64,000 nucleotides of DNA from Apostichopus japonicus (lineage: Eukaryota; Echinodermata; Holothuroidea; Aspidochirotida; Stichopodidae): positions 31,221,989 through 31,285,988 of the forward strand of contig NC_092572.1 in the NCBI RefSeq assembly GCF_037975245.1, written 5' to 3'. Under the pieces are notes generated by a model. That model was not told where the DNA came from. It saw only the letters and a program-made list of their open reading frames with translations, and searched no databases. Shown here one piece after another: positions 38,203 to 48,579 of this stretch (positions are counted from its first letter, which is position 1; each line of letters starts with the position of its first letter). The position numbers and the translations under genes are program-made.

Positions 38203-38268
38203 CATCACCATCAGCATATTGTAAACCATGCTGTACAAGATCCGCATCATGTGATCCCCAAAAATCAT
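38203..38268 (-). CDS. Candidate internal exon, unknown minus-strand gene
   Basis: A 66-nt exon ending at an excellent donor (GATGGTAAGTG on the minus strand). The open frame reads DDFWGSHDADLVQHGLQY and ADGD and leaves one base, which fits the phase of the next exon at 37952. The acceptor (CTTGAG) is only moderate. The three-way agreement of frame, donor and downstream phase is the evidence. Confidence 0.38.
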
Positions 38269-39621
38269 CTCAAGACTGCACATTTACCTAATGAGGAGAT
38301 AAAGACAAAGACAATAAGAATCAGTTTTCACTAATTCTATATTGAGAATATCTGAACTGATATTGCTTAATGTAAACATTAAAAAAACATTGTTATTGAG
38401 TTTACCTTTTATTTACTCAACATTTATCATATTGCTCACAGATATACAAGCTAATGCTAAAATGACTTATGCCCCTGGAACAACTCGATAGTTTCAAATT
38501 CATTTATTTTATTGTAAGGTGCTTTTTATTTTAAAGTTGAATATATTTTTAAATTTATCCATAAACAAGACAATAGGATAAACATGGTAACATGTTCACA
38601 ATCCTTTGGATTAGACTAAATTGATCAGCACACTTTCTAATTTGGTACTTTTAACATTATTTGGTGCAGCAGGCCAATGAAGTTCTAAGTTTTTTACTTT
38701 GAAGTCGAGCAAAGTTAGGCTTGATTACTGGTCTGGATTGCTTTTGTCAAACAATTGGTATACCAGTGTCAAGCAGAGGATGCTCTAGTATATAAATGTT
38801 GTTTTTGCATTAACAACTGTCCCAGTAACTTCATTTCCACTTTTGCCAATAGACATCAACCTGACACCCCCCCCCCCCCCACTCCCCAAACACACAGTTA
38901 TAACAGAATTATGCAATAACTTTAAGACCATTCAAAGAATAAGATTTCAGATGACATAACATGCTAAATCCTACAAGAACTTGTCATATTGTGTTGAATG
39001 ATCTTCTGTGATAGAATCATAAACTGTTGCTTGTCATAGTGCAATACTCAAAACCTAGCATTATCCACGACAACTATTTAATATGATGGGATGGGTGGAC
39101 CTTTTCTTAAATTACATAATATCCACTCAACCTGGAGACAGTGACAATGGAAAGCATTAAATGGATAGCATTATATGCTCACACAGAAATGAAACTGTTT
39201 CATCATGAAACAATGGATGTCTAATGACCATTAAAATTGGTCAGATTTGAAAGATTAGAGATGTACTTGGCATCAGAATTTCATGTTCTTGAAACCTACA
39301 ATTATGGTACAATTTGTAGAGATAATGCTACAATTAGAGAAACACTGAACAAAGAGGTCTCACAGAACCCCTGAGTTTAAGACACAACCTTTAGCAGTAT
39401 TCTAACTGGATTGTTTATATGCTATGTCTTGGTTTGCAGTGATTGGAATTGATGGGGTTGGGGGGAGGGGTGCTGGATGGAAGACATTCTGGTGTGGAAA
39501 TTTTCCTTGAAGGATCATCTGATACGTCATGGAGTAAAAATATCCAATTAAACACTTATATTCATGTAGGAGGGGGATGGGTGGGTGGGGTAAGAATCAG
39601 GTGGTGGACCATAAAATCATT
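38269..39621. other. Unique DNA, no gene supported
   Basis: AT-rich with a C-run near 38866-38880. If the minus-strand exons form one gene, this is its intron. Confidence 0.4.
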
Positions 39622-39629
39622 ACCCTGCT

Positions 39630-39994
39630 CAAGGGCGTAGGAACCGGGGCGCTGGGGGGGGGGGGCGCCAGCCCCCCAGTGAAAAATGTGGTGGGGCGGA
39701 AGTATCATTCCCCCCCCCCGCTTCGCAAGTCAGAAAACCCCTTTTTCATTTCCAAATGAGAAAAAAAATCTCATGTGGAGCACCAAATTGCATCTAAGGC
39801 CAGGTGAAAATGCAAAATTATTTACAAAATGGAGTGGGTGTTGAAGTGTGCTATATTGCACCAAATTGCATCTGAGGCCACCTGAAAATGCAAAAAAACG
39901 GGGGACACCCCCTCCCCTTAGACCCCTCCCCCAGGCCGGCCATCAGTCTTCAGCCCCCCCCCCCCCCACTCAAAAGTACCTTCCTACGCCACTG
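39630..39994. mobile_element. hAT-like MITE (365 bp)
   Basis: Left end CAAGGGCGTAGGAACC and right end (minus) CAGTGGCGTAGGAAGG, with an exact 8-bp duplication ACCCTGCT at 39622-39629 and 39995-40002. It contains a diverged tandem duplication (CACCAAATTGCATCT near 39781 and 39859) and G/C runs. Non-coding. Confidence 0.9.
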
Positions 39995-40002
39995 ACCCTG
40001 CT

Positions 40003-41694
40003 CATGTATACTGTACACATTTCATCCAAGAGCTGTAATCCGGATATGAAAGTGGTAAACCCCTTAAAAGGGCGATCTCAGGACTGAATAACTCCAGTTT
40101 ACCTGATGATGAGAAAAAAAAAATGCATTTGGTCATCAGTTATCATGTTATTATTCATGTAAATTGTCATCACCCCGTCTGCAAGTTAGCAGCAATCTAT
40201 CATGTAACATTGTCAAACACAGAACACAGCTATTATAAACATATGGTATGCTGTAGTTTAAAACTAATTTGCTCCGTTATAATTATAAAAACAATGTTTA
40301 GAAACTAATGCAACTTGTGAGGAGATAATTGTATCTAATTTAGTGTGTCAGCTTTGGTGGATGGGTGTTTAATATTATTTTTATCATTTAATGGCACCAG
40401 GCCCCTGGAGACTGCATTGCTTACATTGACCTAGTTACACCACTCTCTGGGGGATCTCTTTACAGATTTTAGATCACCAAATGTTTATAGAGTACCCTGT
40501 TCAGCTGGTCAATAGCTATCCAATATGGTCATTTCTTTCCACATATTTGGCAAATGAAGCACTTGTAACCTCAAAATTTTGAGTTAAACAAGTTTTGAGA
40601 TGATTAAGTAAAATTTGGACTTGTGAGGTAAAAAAAGGTCAGAATTTTGAAATTTGGTGACACAAGTTATTTTTTTTTACCTATGTCCCTATTAAGCCAC
40701 CTTACTCAAGTCGTTGAAGTTAGATCAATTTTGAGACGAACATATTTTGCAAAACCAATTGCAGTGACTGGCTGAGCAATGTTTAAAATTAAACAAGCAC
40801 AAGTGACAATTCTGTATTAACAGCTGTATATACTCAGATGAGTAGGAAGTATTTCCAATTGTGTTCTCTGTGTCACAACCCGTTCTGGGATAACCGCTCA
40901 AGTATTATATTGATTGCTTTACGTGTTTAGTTAATTGGATGCTAATTATTTAGACATGGTTTTGTGTATCCTTAAGCATTACGTAATCATTTCTTTGTTA
41001 ACGAGTATCGGAATTCCGTCGGCATCTGGTATAAATAGAACAGCAAAGCCACGTGCTCTCTCTTTTCAATCTCGGTCTTGAACCGAAAGCAAAACCATGG
41101 CAAAAGAGGCAGGGAAGAAGCTAAATTAAAGCTTGAACGAGGAGGAAAAGCAAGAGAACGTGAAACTAAGAAAAGGAAAAGGCCGACGCTCGTATAGGAA
41201 GAATTAAGGAATATTCATTTGTAATAACCATACACGTTGACAGAACCATCAACGAACAAAACTAGGACCATAATAAGGAAAGAATGCCATATGAAGAATA
41301 GAAGTTAACACGTTTAAAAGGATATATATAGAATATGATAGAATATATATAATATATAGAATATATATTTATATATTTTTATATAGAATATGATATTTAA
41401 TGTTCTCTGATAGTGATTTTGCAGCCCTAGTGGAGCCCATGGGGGGGGGGGGGAGGTGGCAGTGCTCACCACCCTAATGGATGCCAGTGCTTGTATACGT
41501 ATATCTTTGAATGCCCTCTAAATGTGTTTATTTTAAACAGTATTTAGCTCTCAAATATATGCAAGAAATGTTGTCATGATATGATATTGATAACGAGTGG
41601 CAGAGGATTTTTACTTCCTTAACTATGCTTGCTAGCCAGCAGTTTGGTGAATCAAGTCACAACAAACAAGATGTATACAGTACTTCATTCTTAC
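40003..41694. other. Unique DNA with a TATA-type promoter-like site
   Basis: TATAAATAG at 41030-41038 is followed about 30 bp later by a pyrimidine-rich start-like region and ATGGCAAAAGAGG at 41097, whose frame stops after 10 codons. It may be a decayed retroelement promoter. A G-run lies at 41440-41453. No gene is supported. Confidence 0.35.
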
Positions 41695-41705
41695 CGTTCC
41701 TATAC

Positions 41706-41827
41706 ATTCTGTGGGTCAAGAAGTGTACAGTAGGATACTGAAAGAGGCTTGATAGGTTTACAGTATAGGTCCTGATCTCCTCTATCCAGTACAGTCTCTG
41801 TCATCATCTTCACTAGAGGGTTTCTTC
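41706..41827 (-). CDS. Candidate exon, unknown minus-strand gene
   Basis: Acceptor AATTCAACTGTAG at 41828 opens a frame reading RNPLVKMMTETVLDRGDQDL and YCKPIKPLSVSYCTLLDPQN. The frame reaches an in-frame TAG a few bases later, so the exon either ends at a GTATAG donor (41705-41704) or is a terminal exon; a stronger-looking donor GTAAGAATG at 41694 lies past the stop. Coding-like composition, family unknown. Confidence 0.33.
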
Positions 41828-42266
41828 CTACAGTTGAATTATTACATCATGGAGCCGTTGGAGCCTCAGTGACTTCTAAATCAAAGTGAAACACTATCAT
41901 GAAATCAAATTAGTTATTCAGAAATTTCAGAAGACTTCAGAAACAAAAGGATACTCACAACAAAGAAGACCCAATTGTAGCAGTTCCACATTGATCCAAT
42001 CATTGATCATTTCAATTTAGTGATTATACAGTATTACAGAATACAGTGTTTGGATTCTGAAGCTTTCTGAAAGTTCTTAGGAGCTTTTGGATTCAGATAG
42101 CAAAGTGACCACCACAGCTGTTTTTGTGGGCAATCAACTTCACATGTTAGCTGTAAAAGACCCCAACACTTTTAGTAAGTAAATTATGTAAAAGTGCATA
42201 TTTGATTTGTGATATTGAAACTGTAGAAACGTCAATACTTAGGAAATGAGCATAACCAGCACAAAC

Positions 42267-42331
42267 CTTGTTAATTCTGGATATGTTCCCAACAATGGGT
42301 TGTCTTGGACCAGTAAGGGTGGTGTAAAGCA
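42267..42331 (-). CDS. Candidate exon, unknown minus-strand gene
   Basis: A 65-nt stretch between acceptor CACCCAAACTACTGCAG and donor AACAAGGTTTGTG on the minus strand reads LYTTLTGPRQPIVGNISRIN. Its end phase does not match the exon at 41827 directly, so an intermediate exon or a different model is needed. Weak on its own; listed because it adds to the cluster. Confidence 0.28.
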
Positions 42332-42640
42332 CTGCAGTAGTTTGGGTGACACAAACTAAAATAATGCTTGTATATGATATGGAATATTGAATCTCAATCT
42401 TTTGAAAACCTTGCATTTCATTTGACCTTTATTCACTGGCAGGTTAGCACTTAAATCCACAATATCCCAGGAAAGGAAACAAATCCAGAGTACTTTACGA
42501 GTAGCTTTTTATGACTATATTTGGCTAAAACCTCAGACAGTTGGATGATCTCGCAAATGTAGAACACTTCTTCAACAAATTAATAATATTATCAAAGTAT
42601 TTGAAGGAGGAAACCTCCCCTTCAACTTGTTACCAACTAT

Positions 42641-43007
42641 TGTAGGGACCGAGTGAGAGAGAGAGCGAGAGAGATGACATGTGTACACTCCAGGGTCTGG
42701 TGCAGTTCTGTTTATTGACACACAATCACAATATAGTACTATACCACAGTAGGCTACACTAACAGTTAACTAATACTCACAAGGTTATAACCACACCCAA
42801 GCAACCTAGTTGCCCAATCACAAACATACAGGAAGAATAACAGTTTACCATAACATAATACAATGAGACCAGAGTCAGCAGATGATTACATAATAACATC
42901 TGGGCATAGAGACACATGCAAGTAAATACTATAATAGCAGGTGCACAATAGGTAAAGGTAAGTAACAATAGGCAATAGATGCATGCTGTGTAGGCTGGAA
43001 CCCTACA
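42641..43007 (-). repeat. 3' LTR of the Gypsy element
   Basis: 367 bp, same as 47519-47885 base for base as far as I can read. On the minus strand it contains AATAAA (42711-42716 on the plus strand as TTTATT), the likely poly(A) signal, followed by a GA/CT-rich tail. Confidence 0.95.
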
Positions 43008-43022
43008 ATCTCCCCCCCTTTA
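43008..43022 (-). other. Polypurine tract
   Basis: On the minus strand AAAGGGGGGGAGAT directly precedes the 3' LTR, as expected for plus-strand DNA priming. Confidence 0.85.
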
Positions 43023-43051
43023 GAAAAAGCTTTTTCCAAAATATGAATTTA

Positions 43052-46000
43052 CTACTGCACGAGTCGAAGTTGATCAACATGTGCGATTCTTTTCTCCTTT
43101 GTCTTGATGTCTTCTAGCACAAAAGTCACAGACGATGACTGATTAACAATAAGATAAGGTCCTCGCCACTTTGGGGCAAGTTTGGCGGAGAACTTCTTCC
43201 TCAAATTAGACAGTGCATGTGACTTCAATAGCACCTTACAACCAACATGAACCTTTACCTCAGACCTTGTCTTATTATACTGAAGCTTATTTCTTCTTGC
43301 CTGACGTTGCATATTATCATTAGCAGATTTAAGCATGCCTCTGAATGAACTCTTTCCTATGGGTCCCATTCGGTCTCCATCTACCCACTCTCCTGGTCCC
43401 ACAATCTTCCTATGTAAAAATAACTCTGCAGGGGAAAACCCAGTCGCATCATGTACGAAAGAGTTCAAAGCAAACATGAACTCGGGGACGTGCACATCCC
43501 AATCGGTGTGAACATCAGCATTCACAAAACAACACAACATTGAGACAATATTTCTGTTCACCCTTTCAACCCAATTTGCCTGAGGATGATAAGGGGTCGT
43601 AAAAATCCTCTTGACACCCCACAGTATGCAAAGCTCTGCGACATCTTTTGACACCATTTGGGGTCCATTGTCAGAAACCAACTTATTACATGCACCCCAT
43701 GTACAAAACAATTGTCGTAAAACTGCTCTCAGTACTTTACCCGTGGATCTCTTTAAGGTCATTAAGAAAGAAAATCTTGAGAAATGGTCAGTGATTACCA
43801 AAATATACAAATTCCCTGCATTACTTTCAGGAAAAGGGCCTAGCAGGTCCATGGCCATCACATCCCAGGGATATTGACTTGTAGTGGATTCCATGTAACC
43901 TGAAGGCTTACAATACATAGGCTTTGACAGTTGACACTGTCTACACTTTTTCACAAAAGTTTCTACATCACTTTTCAAGTTTTTCCACCAAAACTTTTCC
44001 CGGATTTTTGAAATGGTCTTTCTCATACCCAGATGGGGAGAGGTGGGGGTACAGTGATGATGTGCAATAACCTCCATAACTAACTCACCAGGCACCACTA
44101 CCTTATTGCTATGCGAATTATTATCAACATACTTAACCAAACCCTCTGCCATCACATACTTTGGGTGAGATAAATCATTATCTAATAACTGCTTTTTGAT
44201 GCCAGAAATCACTGGATCACTCTGTTGTCTTATAATAAACTGATTAACATCTGAAAGAATGTGGGCTACCTCTGCTTGTCCCTGATCGGTACTCACGACA
44301 TTACCCAATCCTGCACAACCCTCGCAATTATAATGATCAATTCCTTCAACATCTTTCTTACTAAGCCCTAGGCATAACCAGTGGTACCATTTTTCACAAA
44401 TCTCACATTGAATCCAAAACACCTTTTCCGATGGATCCCCTTTACATTCAGAGTGGAAACAAACATTCTGGTCATACTGTACTGTAGAAATGGTAGATCT
44501 AGAAAGAGCATCTGGAACAAGATTCTGGGAACCTGGTCTATAATGAACTGTGTAAACGAACTCTTGAAGTTTTAAAGCCCACCTAGCCAATTTCCCTTTC
44601 AGTGCAGAGTTTCGCAACAACCATACTAATGCCTGGTGATCTGTAAACACTGTAGTGTGCGAACATTCCAGGTAGGGTCGCCATTTTTCAAACGCCCATA
44701 CAACTGCTAAGCACTCCAATTCTGTCACAGAGTAATTCCGCTCAGCAGAGCTCAAAGCTCGAGATGCAAAGGATACAACCTTCTGCTCCCCTGAACTAGA
44801 GCGCTGGAGAAGAGCAGCACCCAAACCTACCCCACTGGCATCTGTGTGAAGTTCAAATGGCCTACCAAAGTCTGGAATAGTCAGTGATATGGCCTTTGTT
44901 ACCTCTTTCTTTACCCTGGTAAAAGCCTTTTGACACTCCTCAGACCATTCCCACTTCACCCCTTTTCGCCTCAATCTGTTAAGGGGTTCCACCACAGTAG
45001 CATAATTCTCCACAAACTTTGCACACCATCCTGTTAAGCCTAAAAATCTTTCAAGAGCCTTTCTACTTGTTGGAGGCTGATAATCTCTAACTGCATCACA
45101 CTTTGAGGGATCCACTTTGATACCATTACCATCAACAATAAACCCCAAAAACTTAATCTGTCGATAAAGTATATGACACTTATCAGGATTAACTGTCAAA
45201 CCTGCCTCTCTTAGACACTGCAGTACCCCTTGAAGATCCTGAAAATGATCACCAACTGTGGGAGAGTGCACAACAATATCGTCAATGTACGGGTAGAAAC
45301 GACGCTCTGAAACATCATTAAGAGGTTGAAGAACTACATCTACAAGGTTTTGGAAATGCTGACTTGCATTACGCAACCCGAATGGTAATCTTTTAAATTG
45401 AAACACACCCTCCTCACACACAAAGGCAGTCTTTGCTTGATCATCAGGGTGTATTGCAGACTGCCAAAACCCAGCCTTCAAATCTATGGTTGAGAATACC
45501 TTCGAGTTATGCATTGAATGCAATATACTATCAATCACTGGTATAGGATAATTACATGGTGTGGTGACTGCATTGAGAGCTCGATAATCGATGGCCAGTC
45601 TATATGTACCATCTTTTTTCTCAACCATTACTACAGGGCTAGACCATTGTGAATTAGATGGAATAATAATATCAATTTCTAACATTTCCCTTATCTGCTG
45701 TCTTAAGCTATCCCGTTTCTTTGGGGATAATTTATACGGGCGTTGTTTCACAGGTTTGGCATCCCCTGTTTCAATTCTGTGCTGTAGCCAACCACAATAC
45801 CCTGGCCTATCCACAAAAACATCTCCATAGTCACCTAACAACTGCCTAACCTGGTCCTGAAAACCTTCTATCTTCCCAGAGACCACACCCCCTGGAGTGT
45901 GCACATGCTCTGTACTACTGGGCTCTCTCATCCCATGCTCCTTATTTCTCACCTTCAACCCCTTCACCAGGCCACCACCATAGCACTCTACCAATACCAA

Positions 46001-47359
46001 AGGAAACTTAATCTTGGGGTCCTGCCTTTCTGACCAATATGAGTTCCCACTTATATCAAAAACTAGGGCAAATACTTTAAGAAGATCCCTACCCAAAAGC
46101 ACTTGACATGGTATCTCTGTTACAAAAAGCTCTACCTGCTCAGTTTCACCTGCAACAGACATATTAAAGGACACTTTACCTGTGACAATTAGAGGTGTAT
46201 TGTCCAAAAGCGAAAAACTAAGTGGTTGTTCTAAATATACAATTTCCTGTGGATCCACCAGTGAGGGATGAATAAATGATCTCGCCGCCCCACTGTCTGC
46301 ATAGGCAAAAATTTTCTCTGCATTTAAGGTCGCTTCGAAATAAGCACCATCTAACTTACACAACTCTGAGGGGTATCGCTCACGTAGTTTGACCGGACAT
46401 AGTTCTTCATGTTGAGTTTTACTGGACATCCTGACAAGGTTCACACTTGGAGGGTTTGGACATGCGTAGCTTAGATGACCAAATCCATTACAAGCATAAC
46501 ATCGAACATCTGACATATCACTGGATGGTCTACGTGCTCTCGAAAAATTTGTCGGTCTTGAAGATCCAGGTGGCAAGTAGGTATGAGGCTCACCTTGGGG
46601 GCGATAAGTTCCCTGTGACAGGTTACTCGGTGCAGCCGATCTACTCTCCATTTGTTGTCTACTTCTACATGACGCTCGTACAATAATAAGGTTGTCTGCG
46701 ATACTAGTAAGGTCTTCTAGGCTTGACCATCTTTGTTCTAACAGCTTCATACGAAATGATTCGTCTCTCAGTGAATTAATTAACTGATCCACCACTAGTT
46801 TATCTGTAATGGTGATAAAGTCTGGCATTGATAATAAGCTATCTGTGGGACCTAACCAACGCCTCAAGTACAGGTTAAGTCGACTGCCATATTGTCGAAA
46901 TGTTTCAGTTGAGAGTTTACTAGCCAACCGGAACTTCTCCCTGTATGCATCTGGTGTTAGCTTATATGCAGCTAGAACTGCTTCCTTTACAACTGTATAA
47001 GATTGCTTCTGGCTTTCAGTAAGTACATAAAAGGCTCTTTGGGCTTTACCGGTCAAGCAGGACTCTAAAAGAATTGGCCATCTTGTTGCCGGAATTTGTT
47101 GACTATCACATAGTCTCTCGAACGTAGAGAGGTAACACTCCACATCATCAGCTGCACCAAGAGGGTGAAAACCATCCAACTTAAAAACTGATTTAGCTTT
47201 GTGTGCTCTAACAGTGATATCCTGCAAATTTGGGACGGTCTGCAAGGCTTTAATTCTTTCTTCTTTGGTTCTTAGAAGGGCCAGGTCAAGCCCATTGTCC
47301 TCACAAAGTTCTTTAATATAATCTGACATCAGATACTTAAGATGTGGATACTGCTCCAT
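43052..47359 (-). CDS. gag-pol: Gag-Pol polyprotein with PHD finger
   Basis: A single 1,435-residue frame fuses Gag and Pol with no frameshift or stop. Gag covers about residues 1-286, then a CCHC knuckle (C287, C290, H295, C300). The aspartic protease has DSG at 355-357. Reverse transcriptase shows D626 and YIDD at 691-694. RNase H shows D840, E880, D907 and D950. Residues 967-1015 form a Cys4-His-Cys3 PHD finger (C967, C972, C985, C988, H993, C996, C1012, C1015; 44315-44461). Integrase follows with HHCC (H1100/H1101, H1109, C1139, C1142) and the DDE triad D1171, D1230, E1265, then a C-terminal KWRGPYLIV-type module. All catalytic residues I checked are present, so the protein may be functional. 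ATG at 47357-47359 is the first Met and lies 140 bp after the primer site. Confidence 0.96.
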   Translation of the reverse strand: MEQYPHLKYLMSDYIKELCEDNGLDLALLRTKEERIKALQTVPNLQDITVRAHKAKSVFKLDGFHPLGAADDVECYLSTFERLCDSQQIPATRWPILLESCLTGKAQRAFYVLTESQKQSYTVVKEAVLAAYKLTPDAYREKFRLASKLSTETFRQYGSRLNLYLRRWLGPTDSLLSMPDFITITDKLVVDQLINSLRDESFRMKLLEQRWSSLEDLTSIADNLIIVRASCRSRQQMESRSAAPSNLSQGTYRPQGEPHTYLPPGSSRPTNFSRARRPSSDMSDVRCYACNGFGHLSYACPNPPSVNLVRMSSKTQHEELCPVKLRERYPSELCKLDGAYFEATLNAEKIFAYADSGAARSFIHPSLVDPQEIVYLEQPLSFSLLDNTPLIVTGKVSFNMSVAGETEQVELFVTEIPCQVLLGRDLLKVFALVFDISGNSYWSERQDPKIKFPLVLVECYGGGLVKGLKVRNKEHGMREPSSTEHVHTPGGVVSGKIEGFQDQVRQLLGDYGDVFVDRPGYCGWLQHRIETGDAKPVKQRPYKLSPKKRDSLRQQIREMLEIDIIIPSNSQWSSPVVMVEKKDGTYRLAIDYRALNAVTTPCNYPIPVIDSILHSMHNSKVFSTIDLKAGFWQSAIHPDDQAKTAFVCEEGVFQFKRLPFGLRNASQHFQNLVDVVLQPLNDVSERRFYPYIDDIVVHSPTVGDHFQDLQGVLQCLREAGLTVNPDKCHILYRQIKFLGFIVDGNGIKVDPSKCDAVRDYQPPTSRKALERFLGLTGWCAKFVENYATVVEPLNRLRRKGVKWEWSEECQKAFTRVKKEVTKAISLTIPDFGRPFELHTDASGVGLGAALLQRSSSGEQKVVSFASRALSSAERNYSVTELECLAVVWAFEKWRPYLECSHTTVFTDHQALVWLLRNSALKGKLARWALKLQEFVYTVHYRPGSQNLVPDALSRSTISTVQYDQNVCFHSECKGDPSEKVFWIQCEICEKWYHWLCLGLSKKDVEGIDHYNCEGCAGLGNVVSTDQGQAEVAHILSDVNQFIIRQQSDPVISGIKKQLLDNDLSHPKYVMAEGLVKYVDNNSHSNKVVVPGELVMEVIAHHHCTPTSPHLGMRKTISKIREKFWWKNLKSDVETFVKKCRQCQLSKPMYCKPSGYMESTTSQYPWDVMAMDLLGPFPESNAGNLYILVITDHFSRFSFLMTLKRSTGKVLRAVLRQLFCTWGACNKLVSDNGPQMVSKDVAELCILWGVKRIFTTPYHPQANWVERVNRNIVSMLCCFVNADVHTDWDVHVPEFMFALNSFVHDATGFSPAELFLHRKIVGPGEWVDGDRMGPIGKSSFRGMLKSANDNMQRQARRNKLQYNKTRSEVKVHVGCKVLLKSHALSNLRKKFSAKLAPKWRGPYLIVNQSSSVTFVLEDIKTKEKRIAHVDQLRLVQ

Positions 47360-47499
47360 GACTTGTCACAGGCTAAGGGCAAAACTTGCAATAAATGATT
47401 GAAAATTAACAGTCAAAACACTGGCAATGGACCACCAGGTTATATACGGTAGGCACTCACTGTGTAAAATATGCGGCAATGGACTTCCACATGCCTAAT

Positions 47500-47517
47500 A
47501 TCCTGCCGACTACGCCA
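47500..47517 (-). other. Primer-binding site, tRNA-Ser
   Basis: On the minus strand TGGCGTAGTCGGCAGGAT starts one base after the 5' LTR. It is complementary to the end of eukaryotic tRNA-Ser (ATCCTGCCGACTACG plus CCA), all 18 bases by eye. Confidence 0.85.
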
Positions 47518-47518
47518 T

Positions 47519-47885
47519 TGTAGGGACCGAGTGAGAGAGAGAGCGAGAGAGATGACATGTGTACACTCCAGGGTCTGGTGCAGTTCTGTTTATTGACACA
47601 CAATCACAATATAGTACTATACCACAGTAGGCTACACTAACAGTTAACTAATACTCACAAGGTTATAACCACACCCAAGCAACCTAGTTGCCCAATCACA
47701 AACATACAGGAAGAATAACAGTTTACCATAACATAATACAATGAGACCAGAGTCAGCAGATGATTACATAATAACATCTGGGCATAGAGACACATGCAAG
47801 TAAATACTATAATAGCAGGTGCACAATAGGTAAAGGTAAGTAACAATAGGCAATAGATGCATGCTGTGTAGGCTGGAACCCTACA
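47519..47885 (-). repeat. 5' LTR of the Gypsy element
   Basis: 367 bp. Supplies the promoter for minus-strand transcription. Poly(A) hexamer at 47589-47594. TG...CA ends with a 7-bp TGTAGGG/CCCTACA inverted repeat. Confidence 0.95.
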
Positions 47886-48154
47886 GGCTAGCATCACCAT
47901 ATTTCAGCTATTCCTACATTGTGCTGAGCCTATAGGTCACGCGTTATGCTGGATTTTGCGGTAGTATTGAATATTGTAACTAAAACCATTGGACTAGGCC
48001 TAAGTTAGGCTGCACTTTTCTTATATGACTAGAAAAGACCTAAGCCATAACTTCAACGTTACATGTGATATCCCTGTCGTTGTAGGTACATAGCCTAATA
48101 TTATGAAAGGAACACAAGACATACGTCTTTGAAAATTGCAATATACTTTTTTTC

Positions 48155-48579
48155 TTTCAGTATCATGTTCACCATCTGTAATATGCTGCAATATCTTCAT
48201 ATTTAGTAAGCCAGTTCTAGAAGCTTCGCCGGCTTCGGGAAATCACACCAAACAAACCGGGAAGTACTACAACCATACAACTGTTCTTCAAACGCTGCTT
48301 TACACCGTGTCGTTCATGGTTTGTTTGGATTTTGAAAATGAGACTTGTTCAAGTCGTTTCCATTGGCCACTAGGGAAATTCCCCTTCTTTCAGATAAATG
48401 ATCAATCTTCCAATTCAAATAATAGCAATTTACAAAAAAAAAACAAAAAAAAAATTGGCAAATTCATTAGATCTAAAAGTGAGGACTTCAACAATATGCT
48501 GCAAAAAGTAAATTCATCATTTACACCTCGACAATTTTCCGGTAATGATGCGTTCATAGAATCCTGTACAGCAGCTTGA
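48155..48579 (+). CDS. Exon-like open frame, unknown
   Basis: The acceptor TACTTTTTTTCTTTCAG (ending 48154) opens about 140 codons to a stop at 48577-48579. The frame includes NHTKQTGKYYNHTTVLQTLL and a lysine-rich KKNKKKIGKF stretch from an A-run. No domain recognised and no AATAAA close by. It could be the last exon of a small intronic gene, a pseudogene or chance. Confidence 0.25.

Larger units (their letters stand above)
42641..47885 (-). mobile_element. Full-length Gypsy-type LTR retrotransposon
   Basis: A 5,245-bp element with two 367-bp LTRs (42641-43007, 47519-47885) beginning TGTAGGG and ending CCCTACA, one gag-pol frame on the minus strand, a primer-binding site matching the 3' end of tRNA-Ser and a purine tract next to the 3' LTR. 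The pol order (protease, RT, RNase H, integrase) is that of Gypsy/Metaviridae. The LTRs look identical by eye, which implies a very recent insertion. There is no env frame. Flanks ACTAT and GGCTA do not match, so no target duplication is visible. Confidence 0.96.

Noticed and set aside
42777-42968. Minus-strand frame in the LTR (also 47655-47900)
   Set aside because: The same short frame occurs in both LTRs because they are identical; no start context or domain.
47360-47518. Envelope-like or extra frame in the Gypsy element
   Set aside because: The space before gag-pol is a 140-bp leader and the frame ends 45 bp before the other LTR, leaving no room for another gene.
47886-47895. Target-site duplication of the Gypsy element
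   Set aside because: Bases after the right LTR (GGCTA) do not match those before the left LTR (ACTAT) at 4, 5 or 6 bp.
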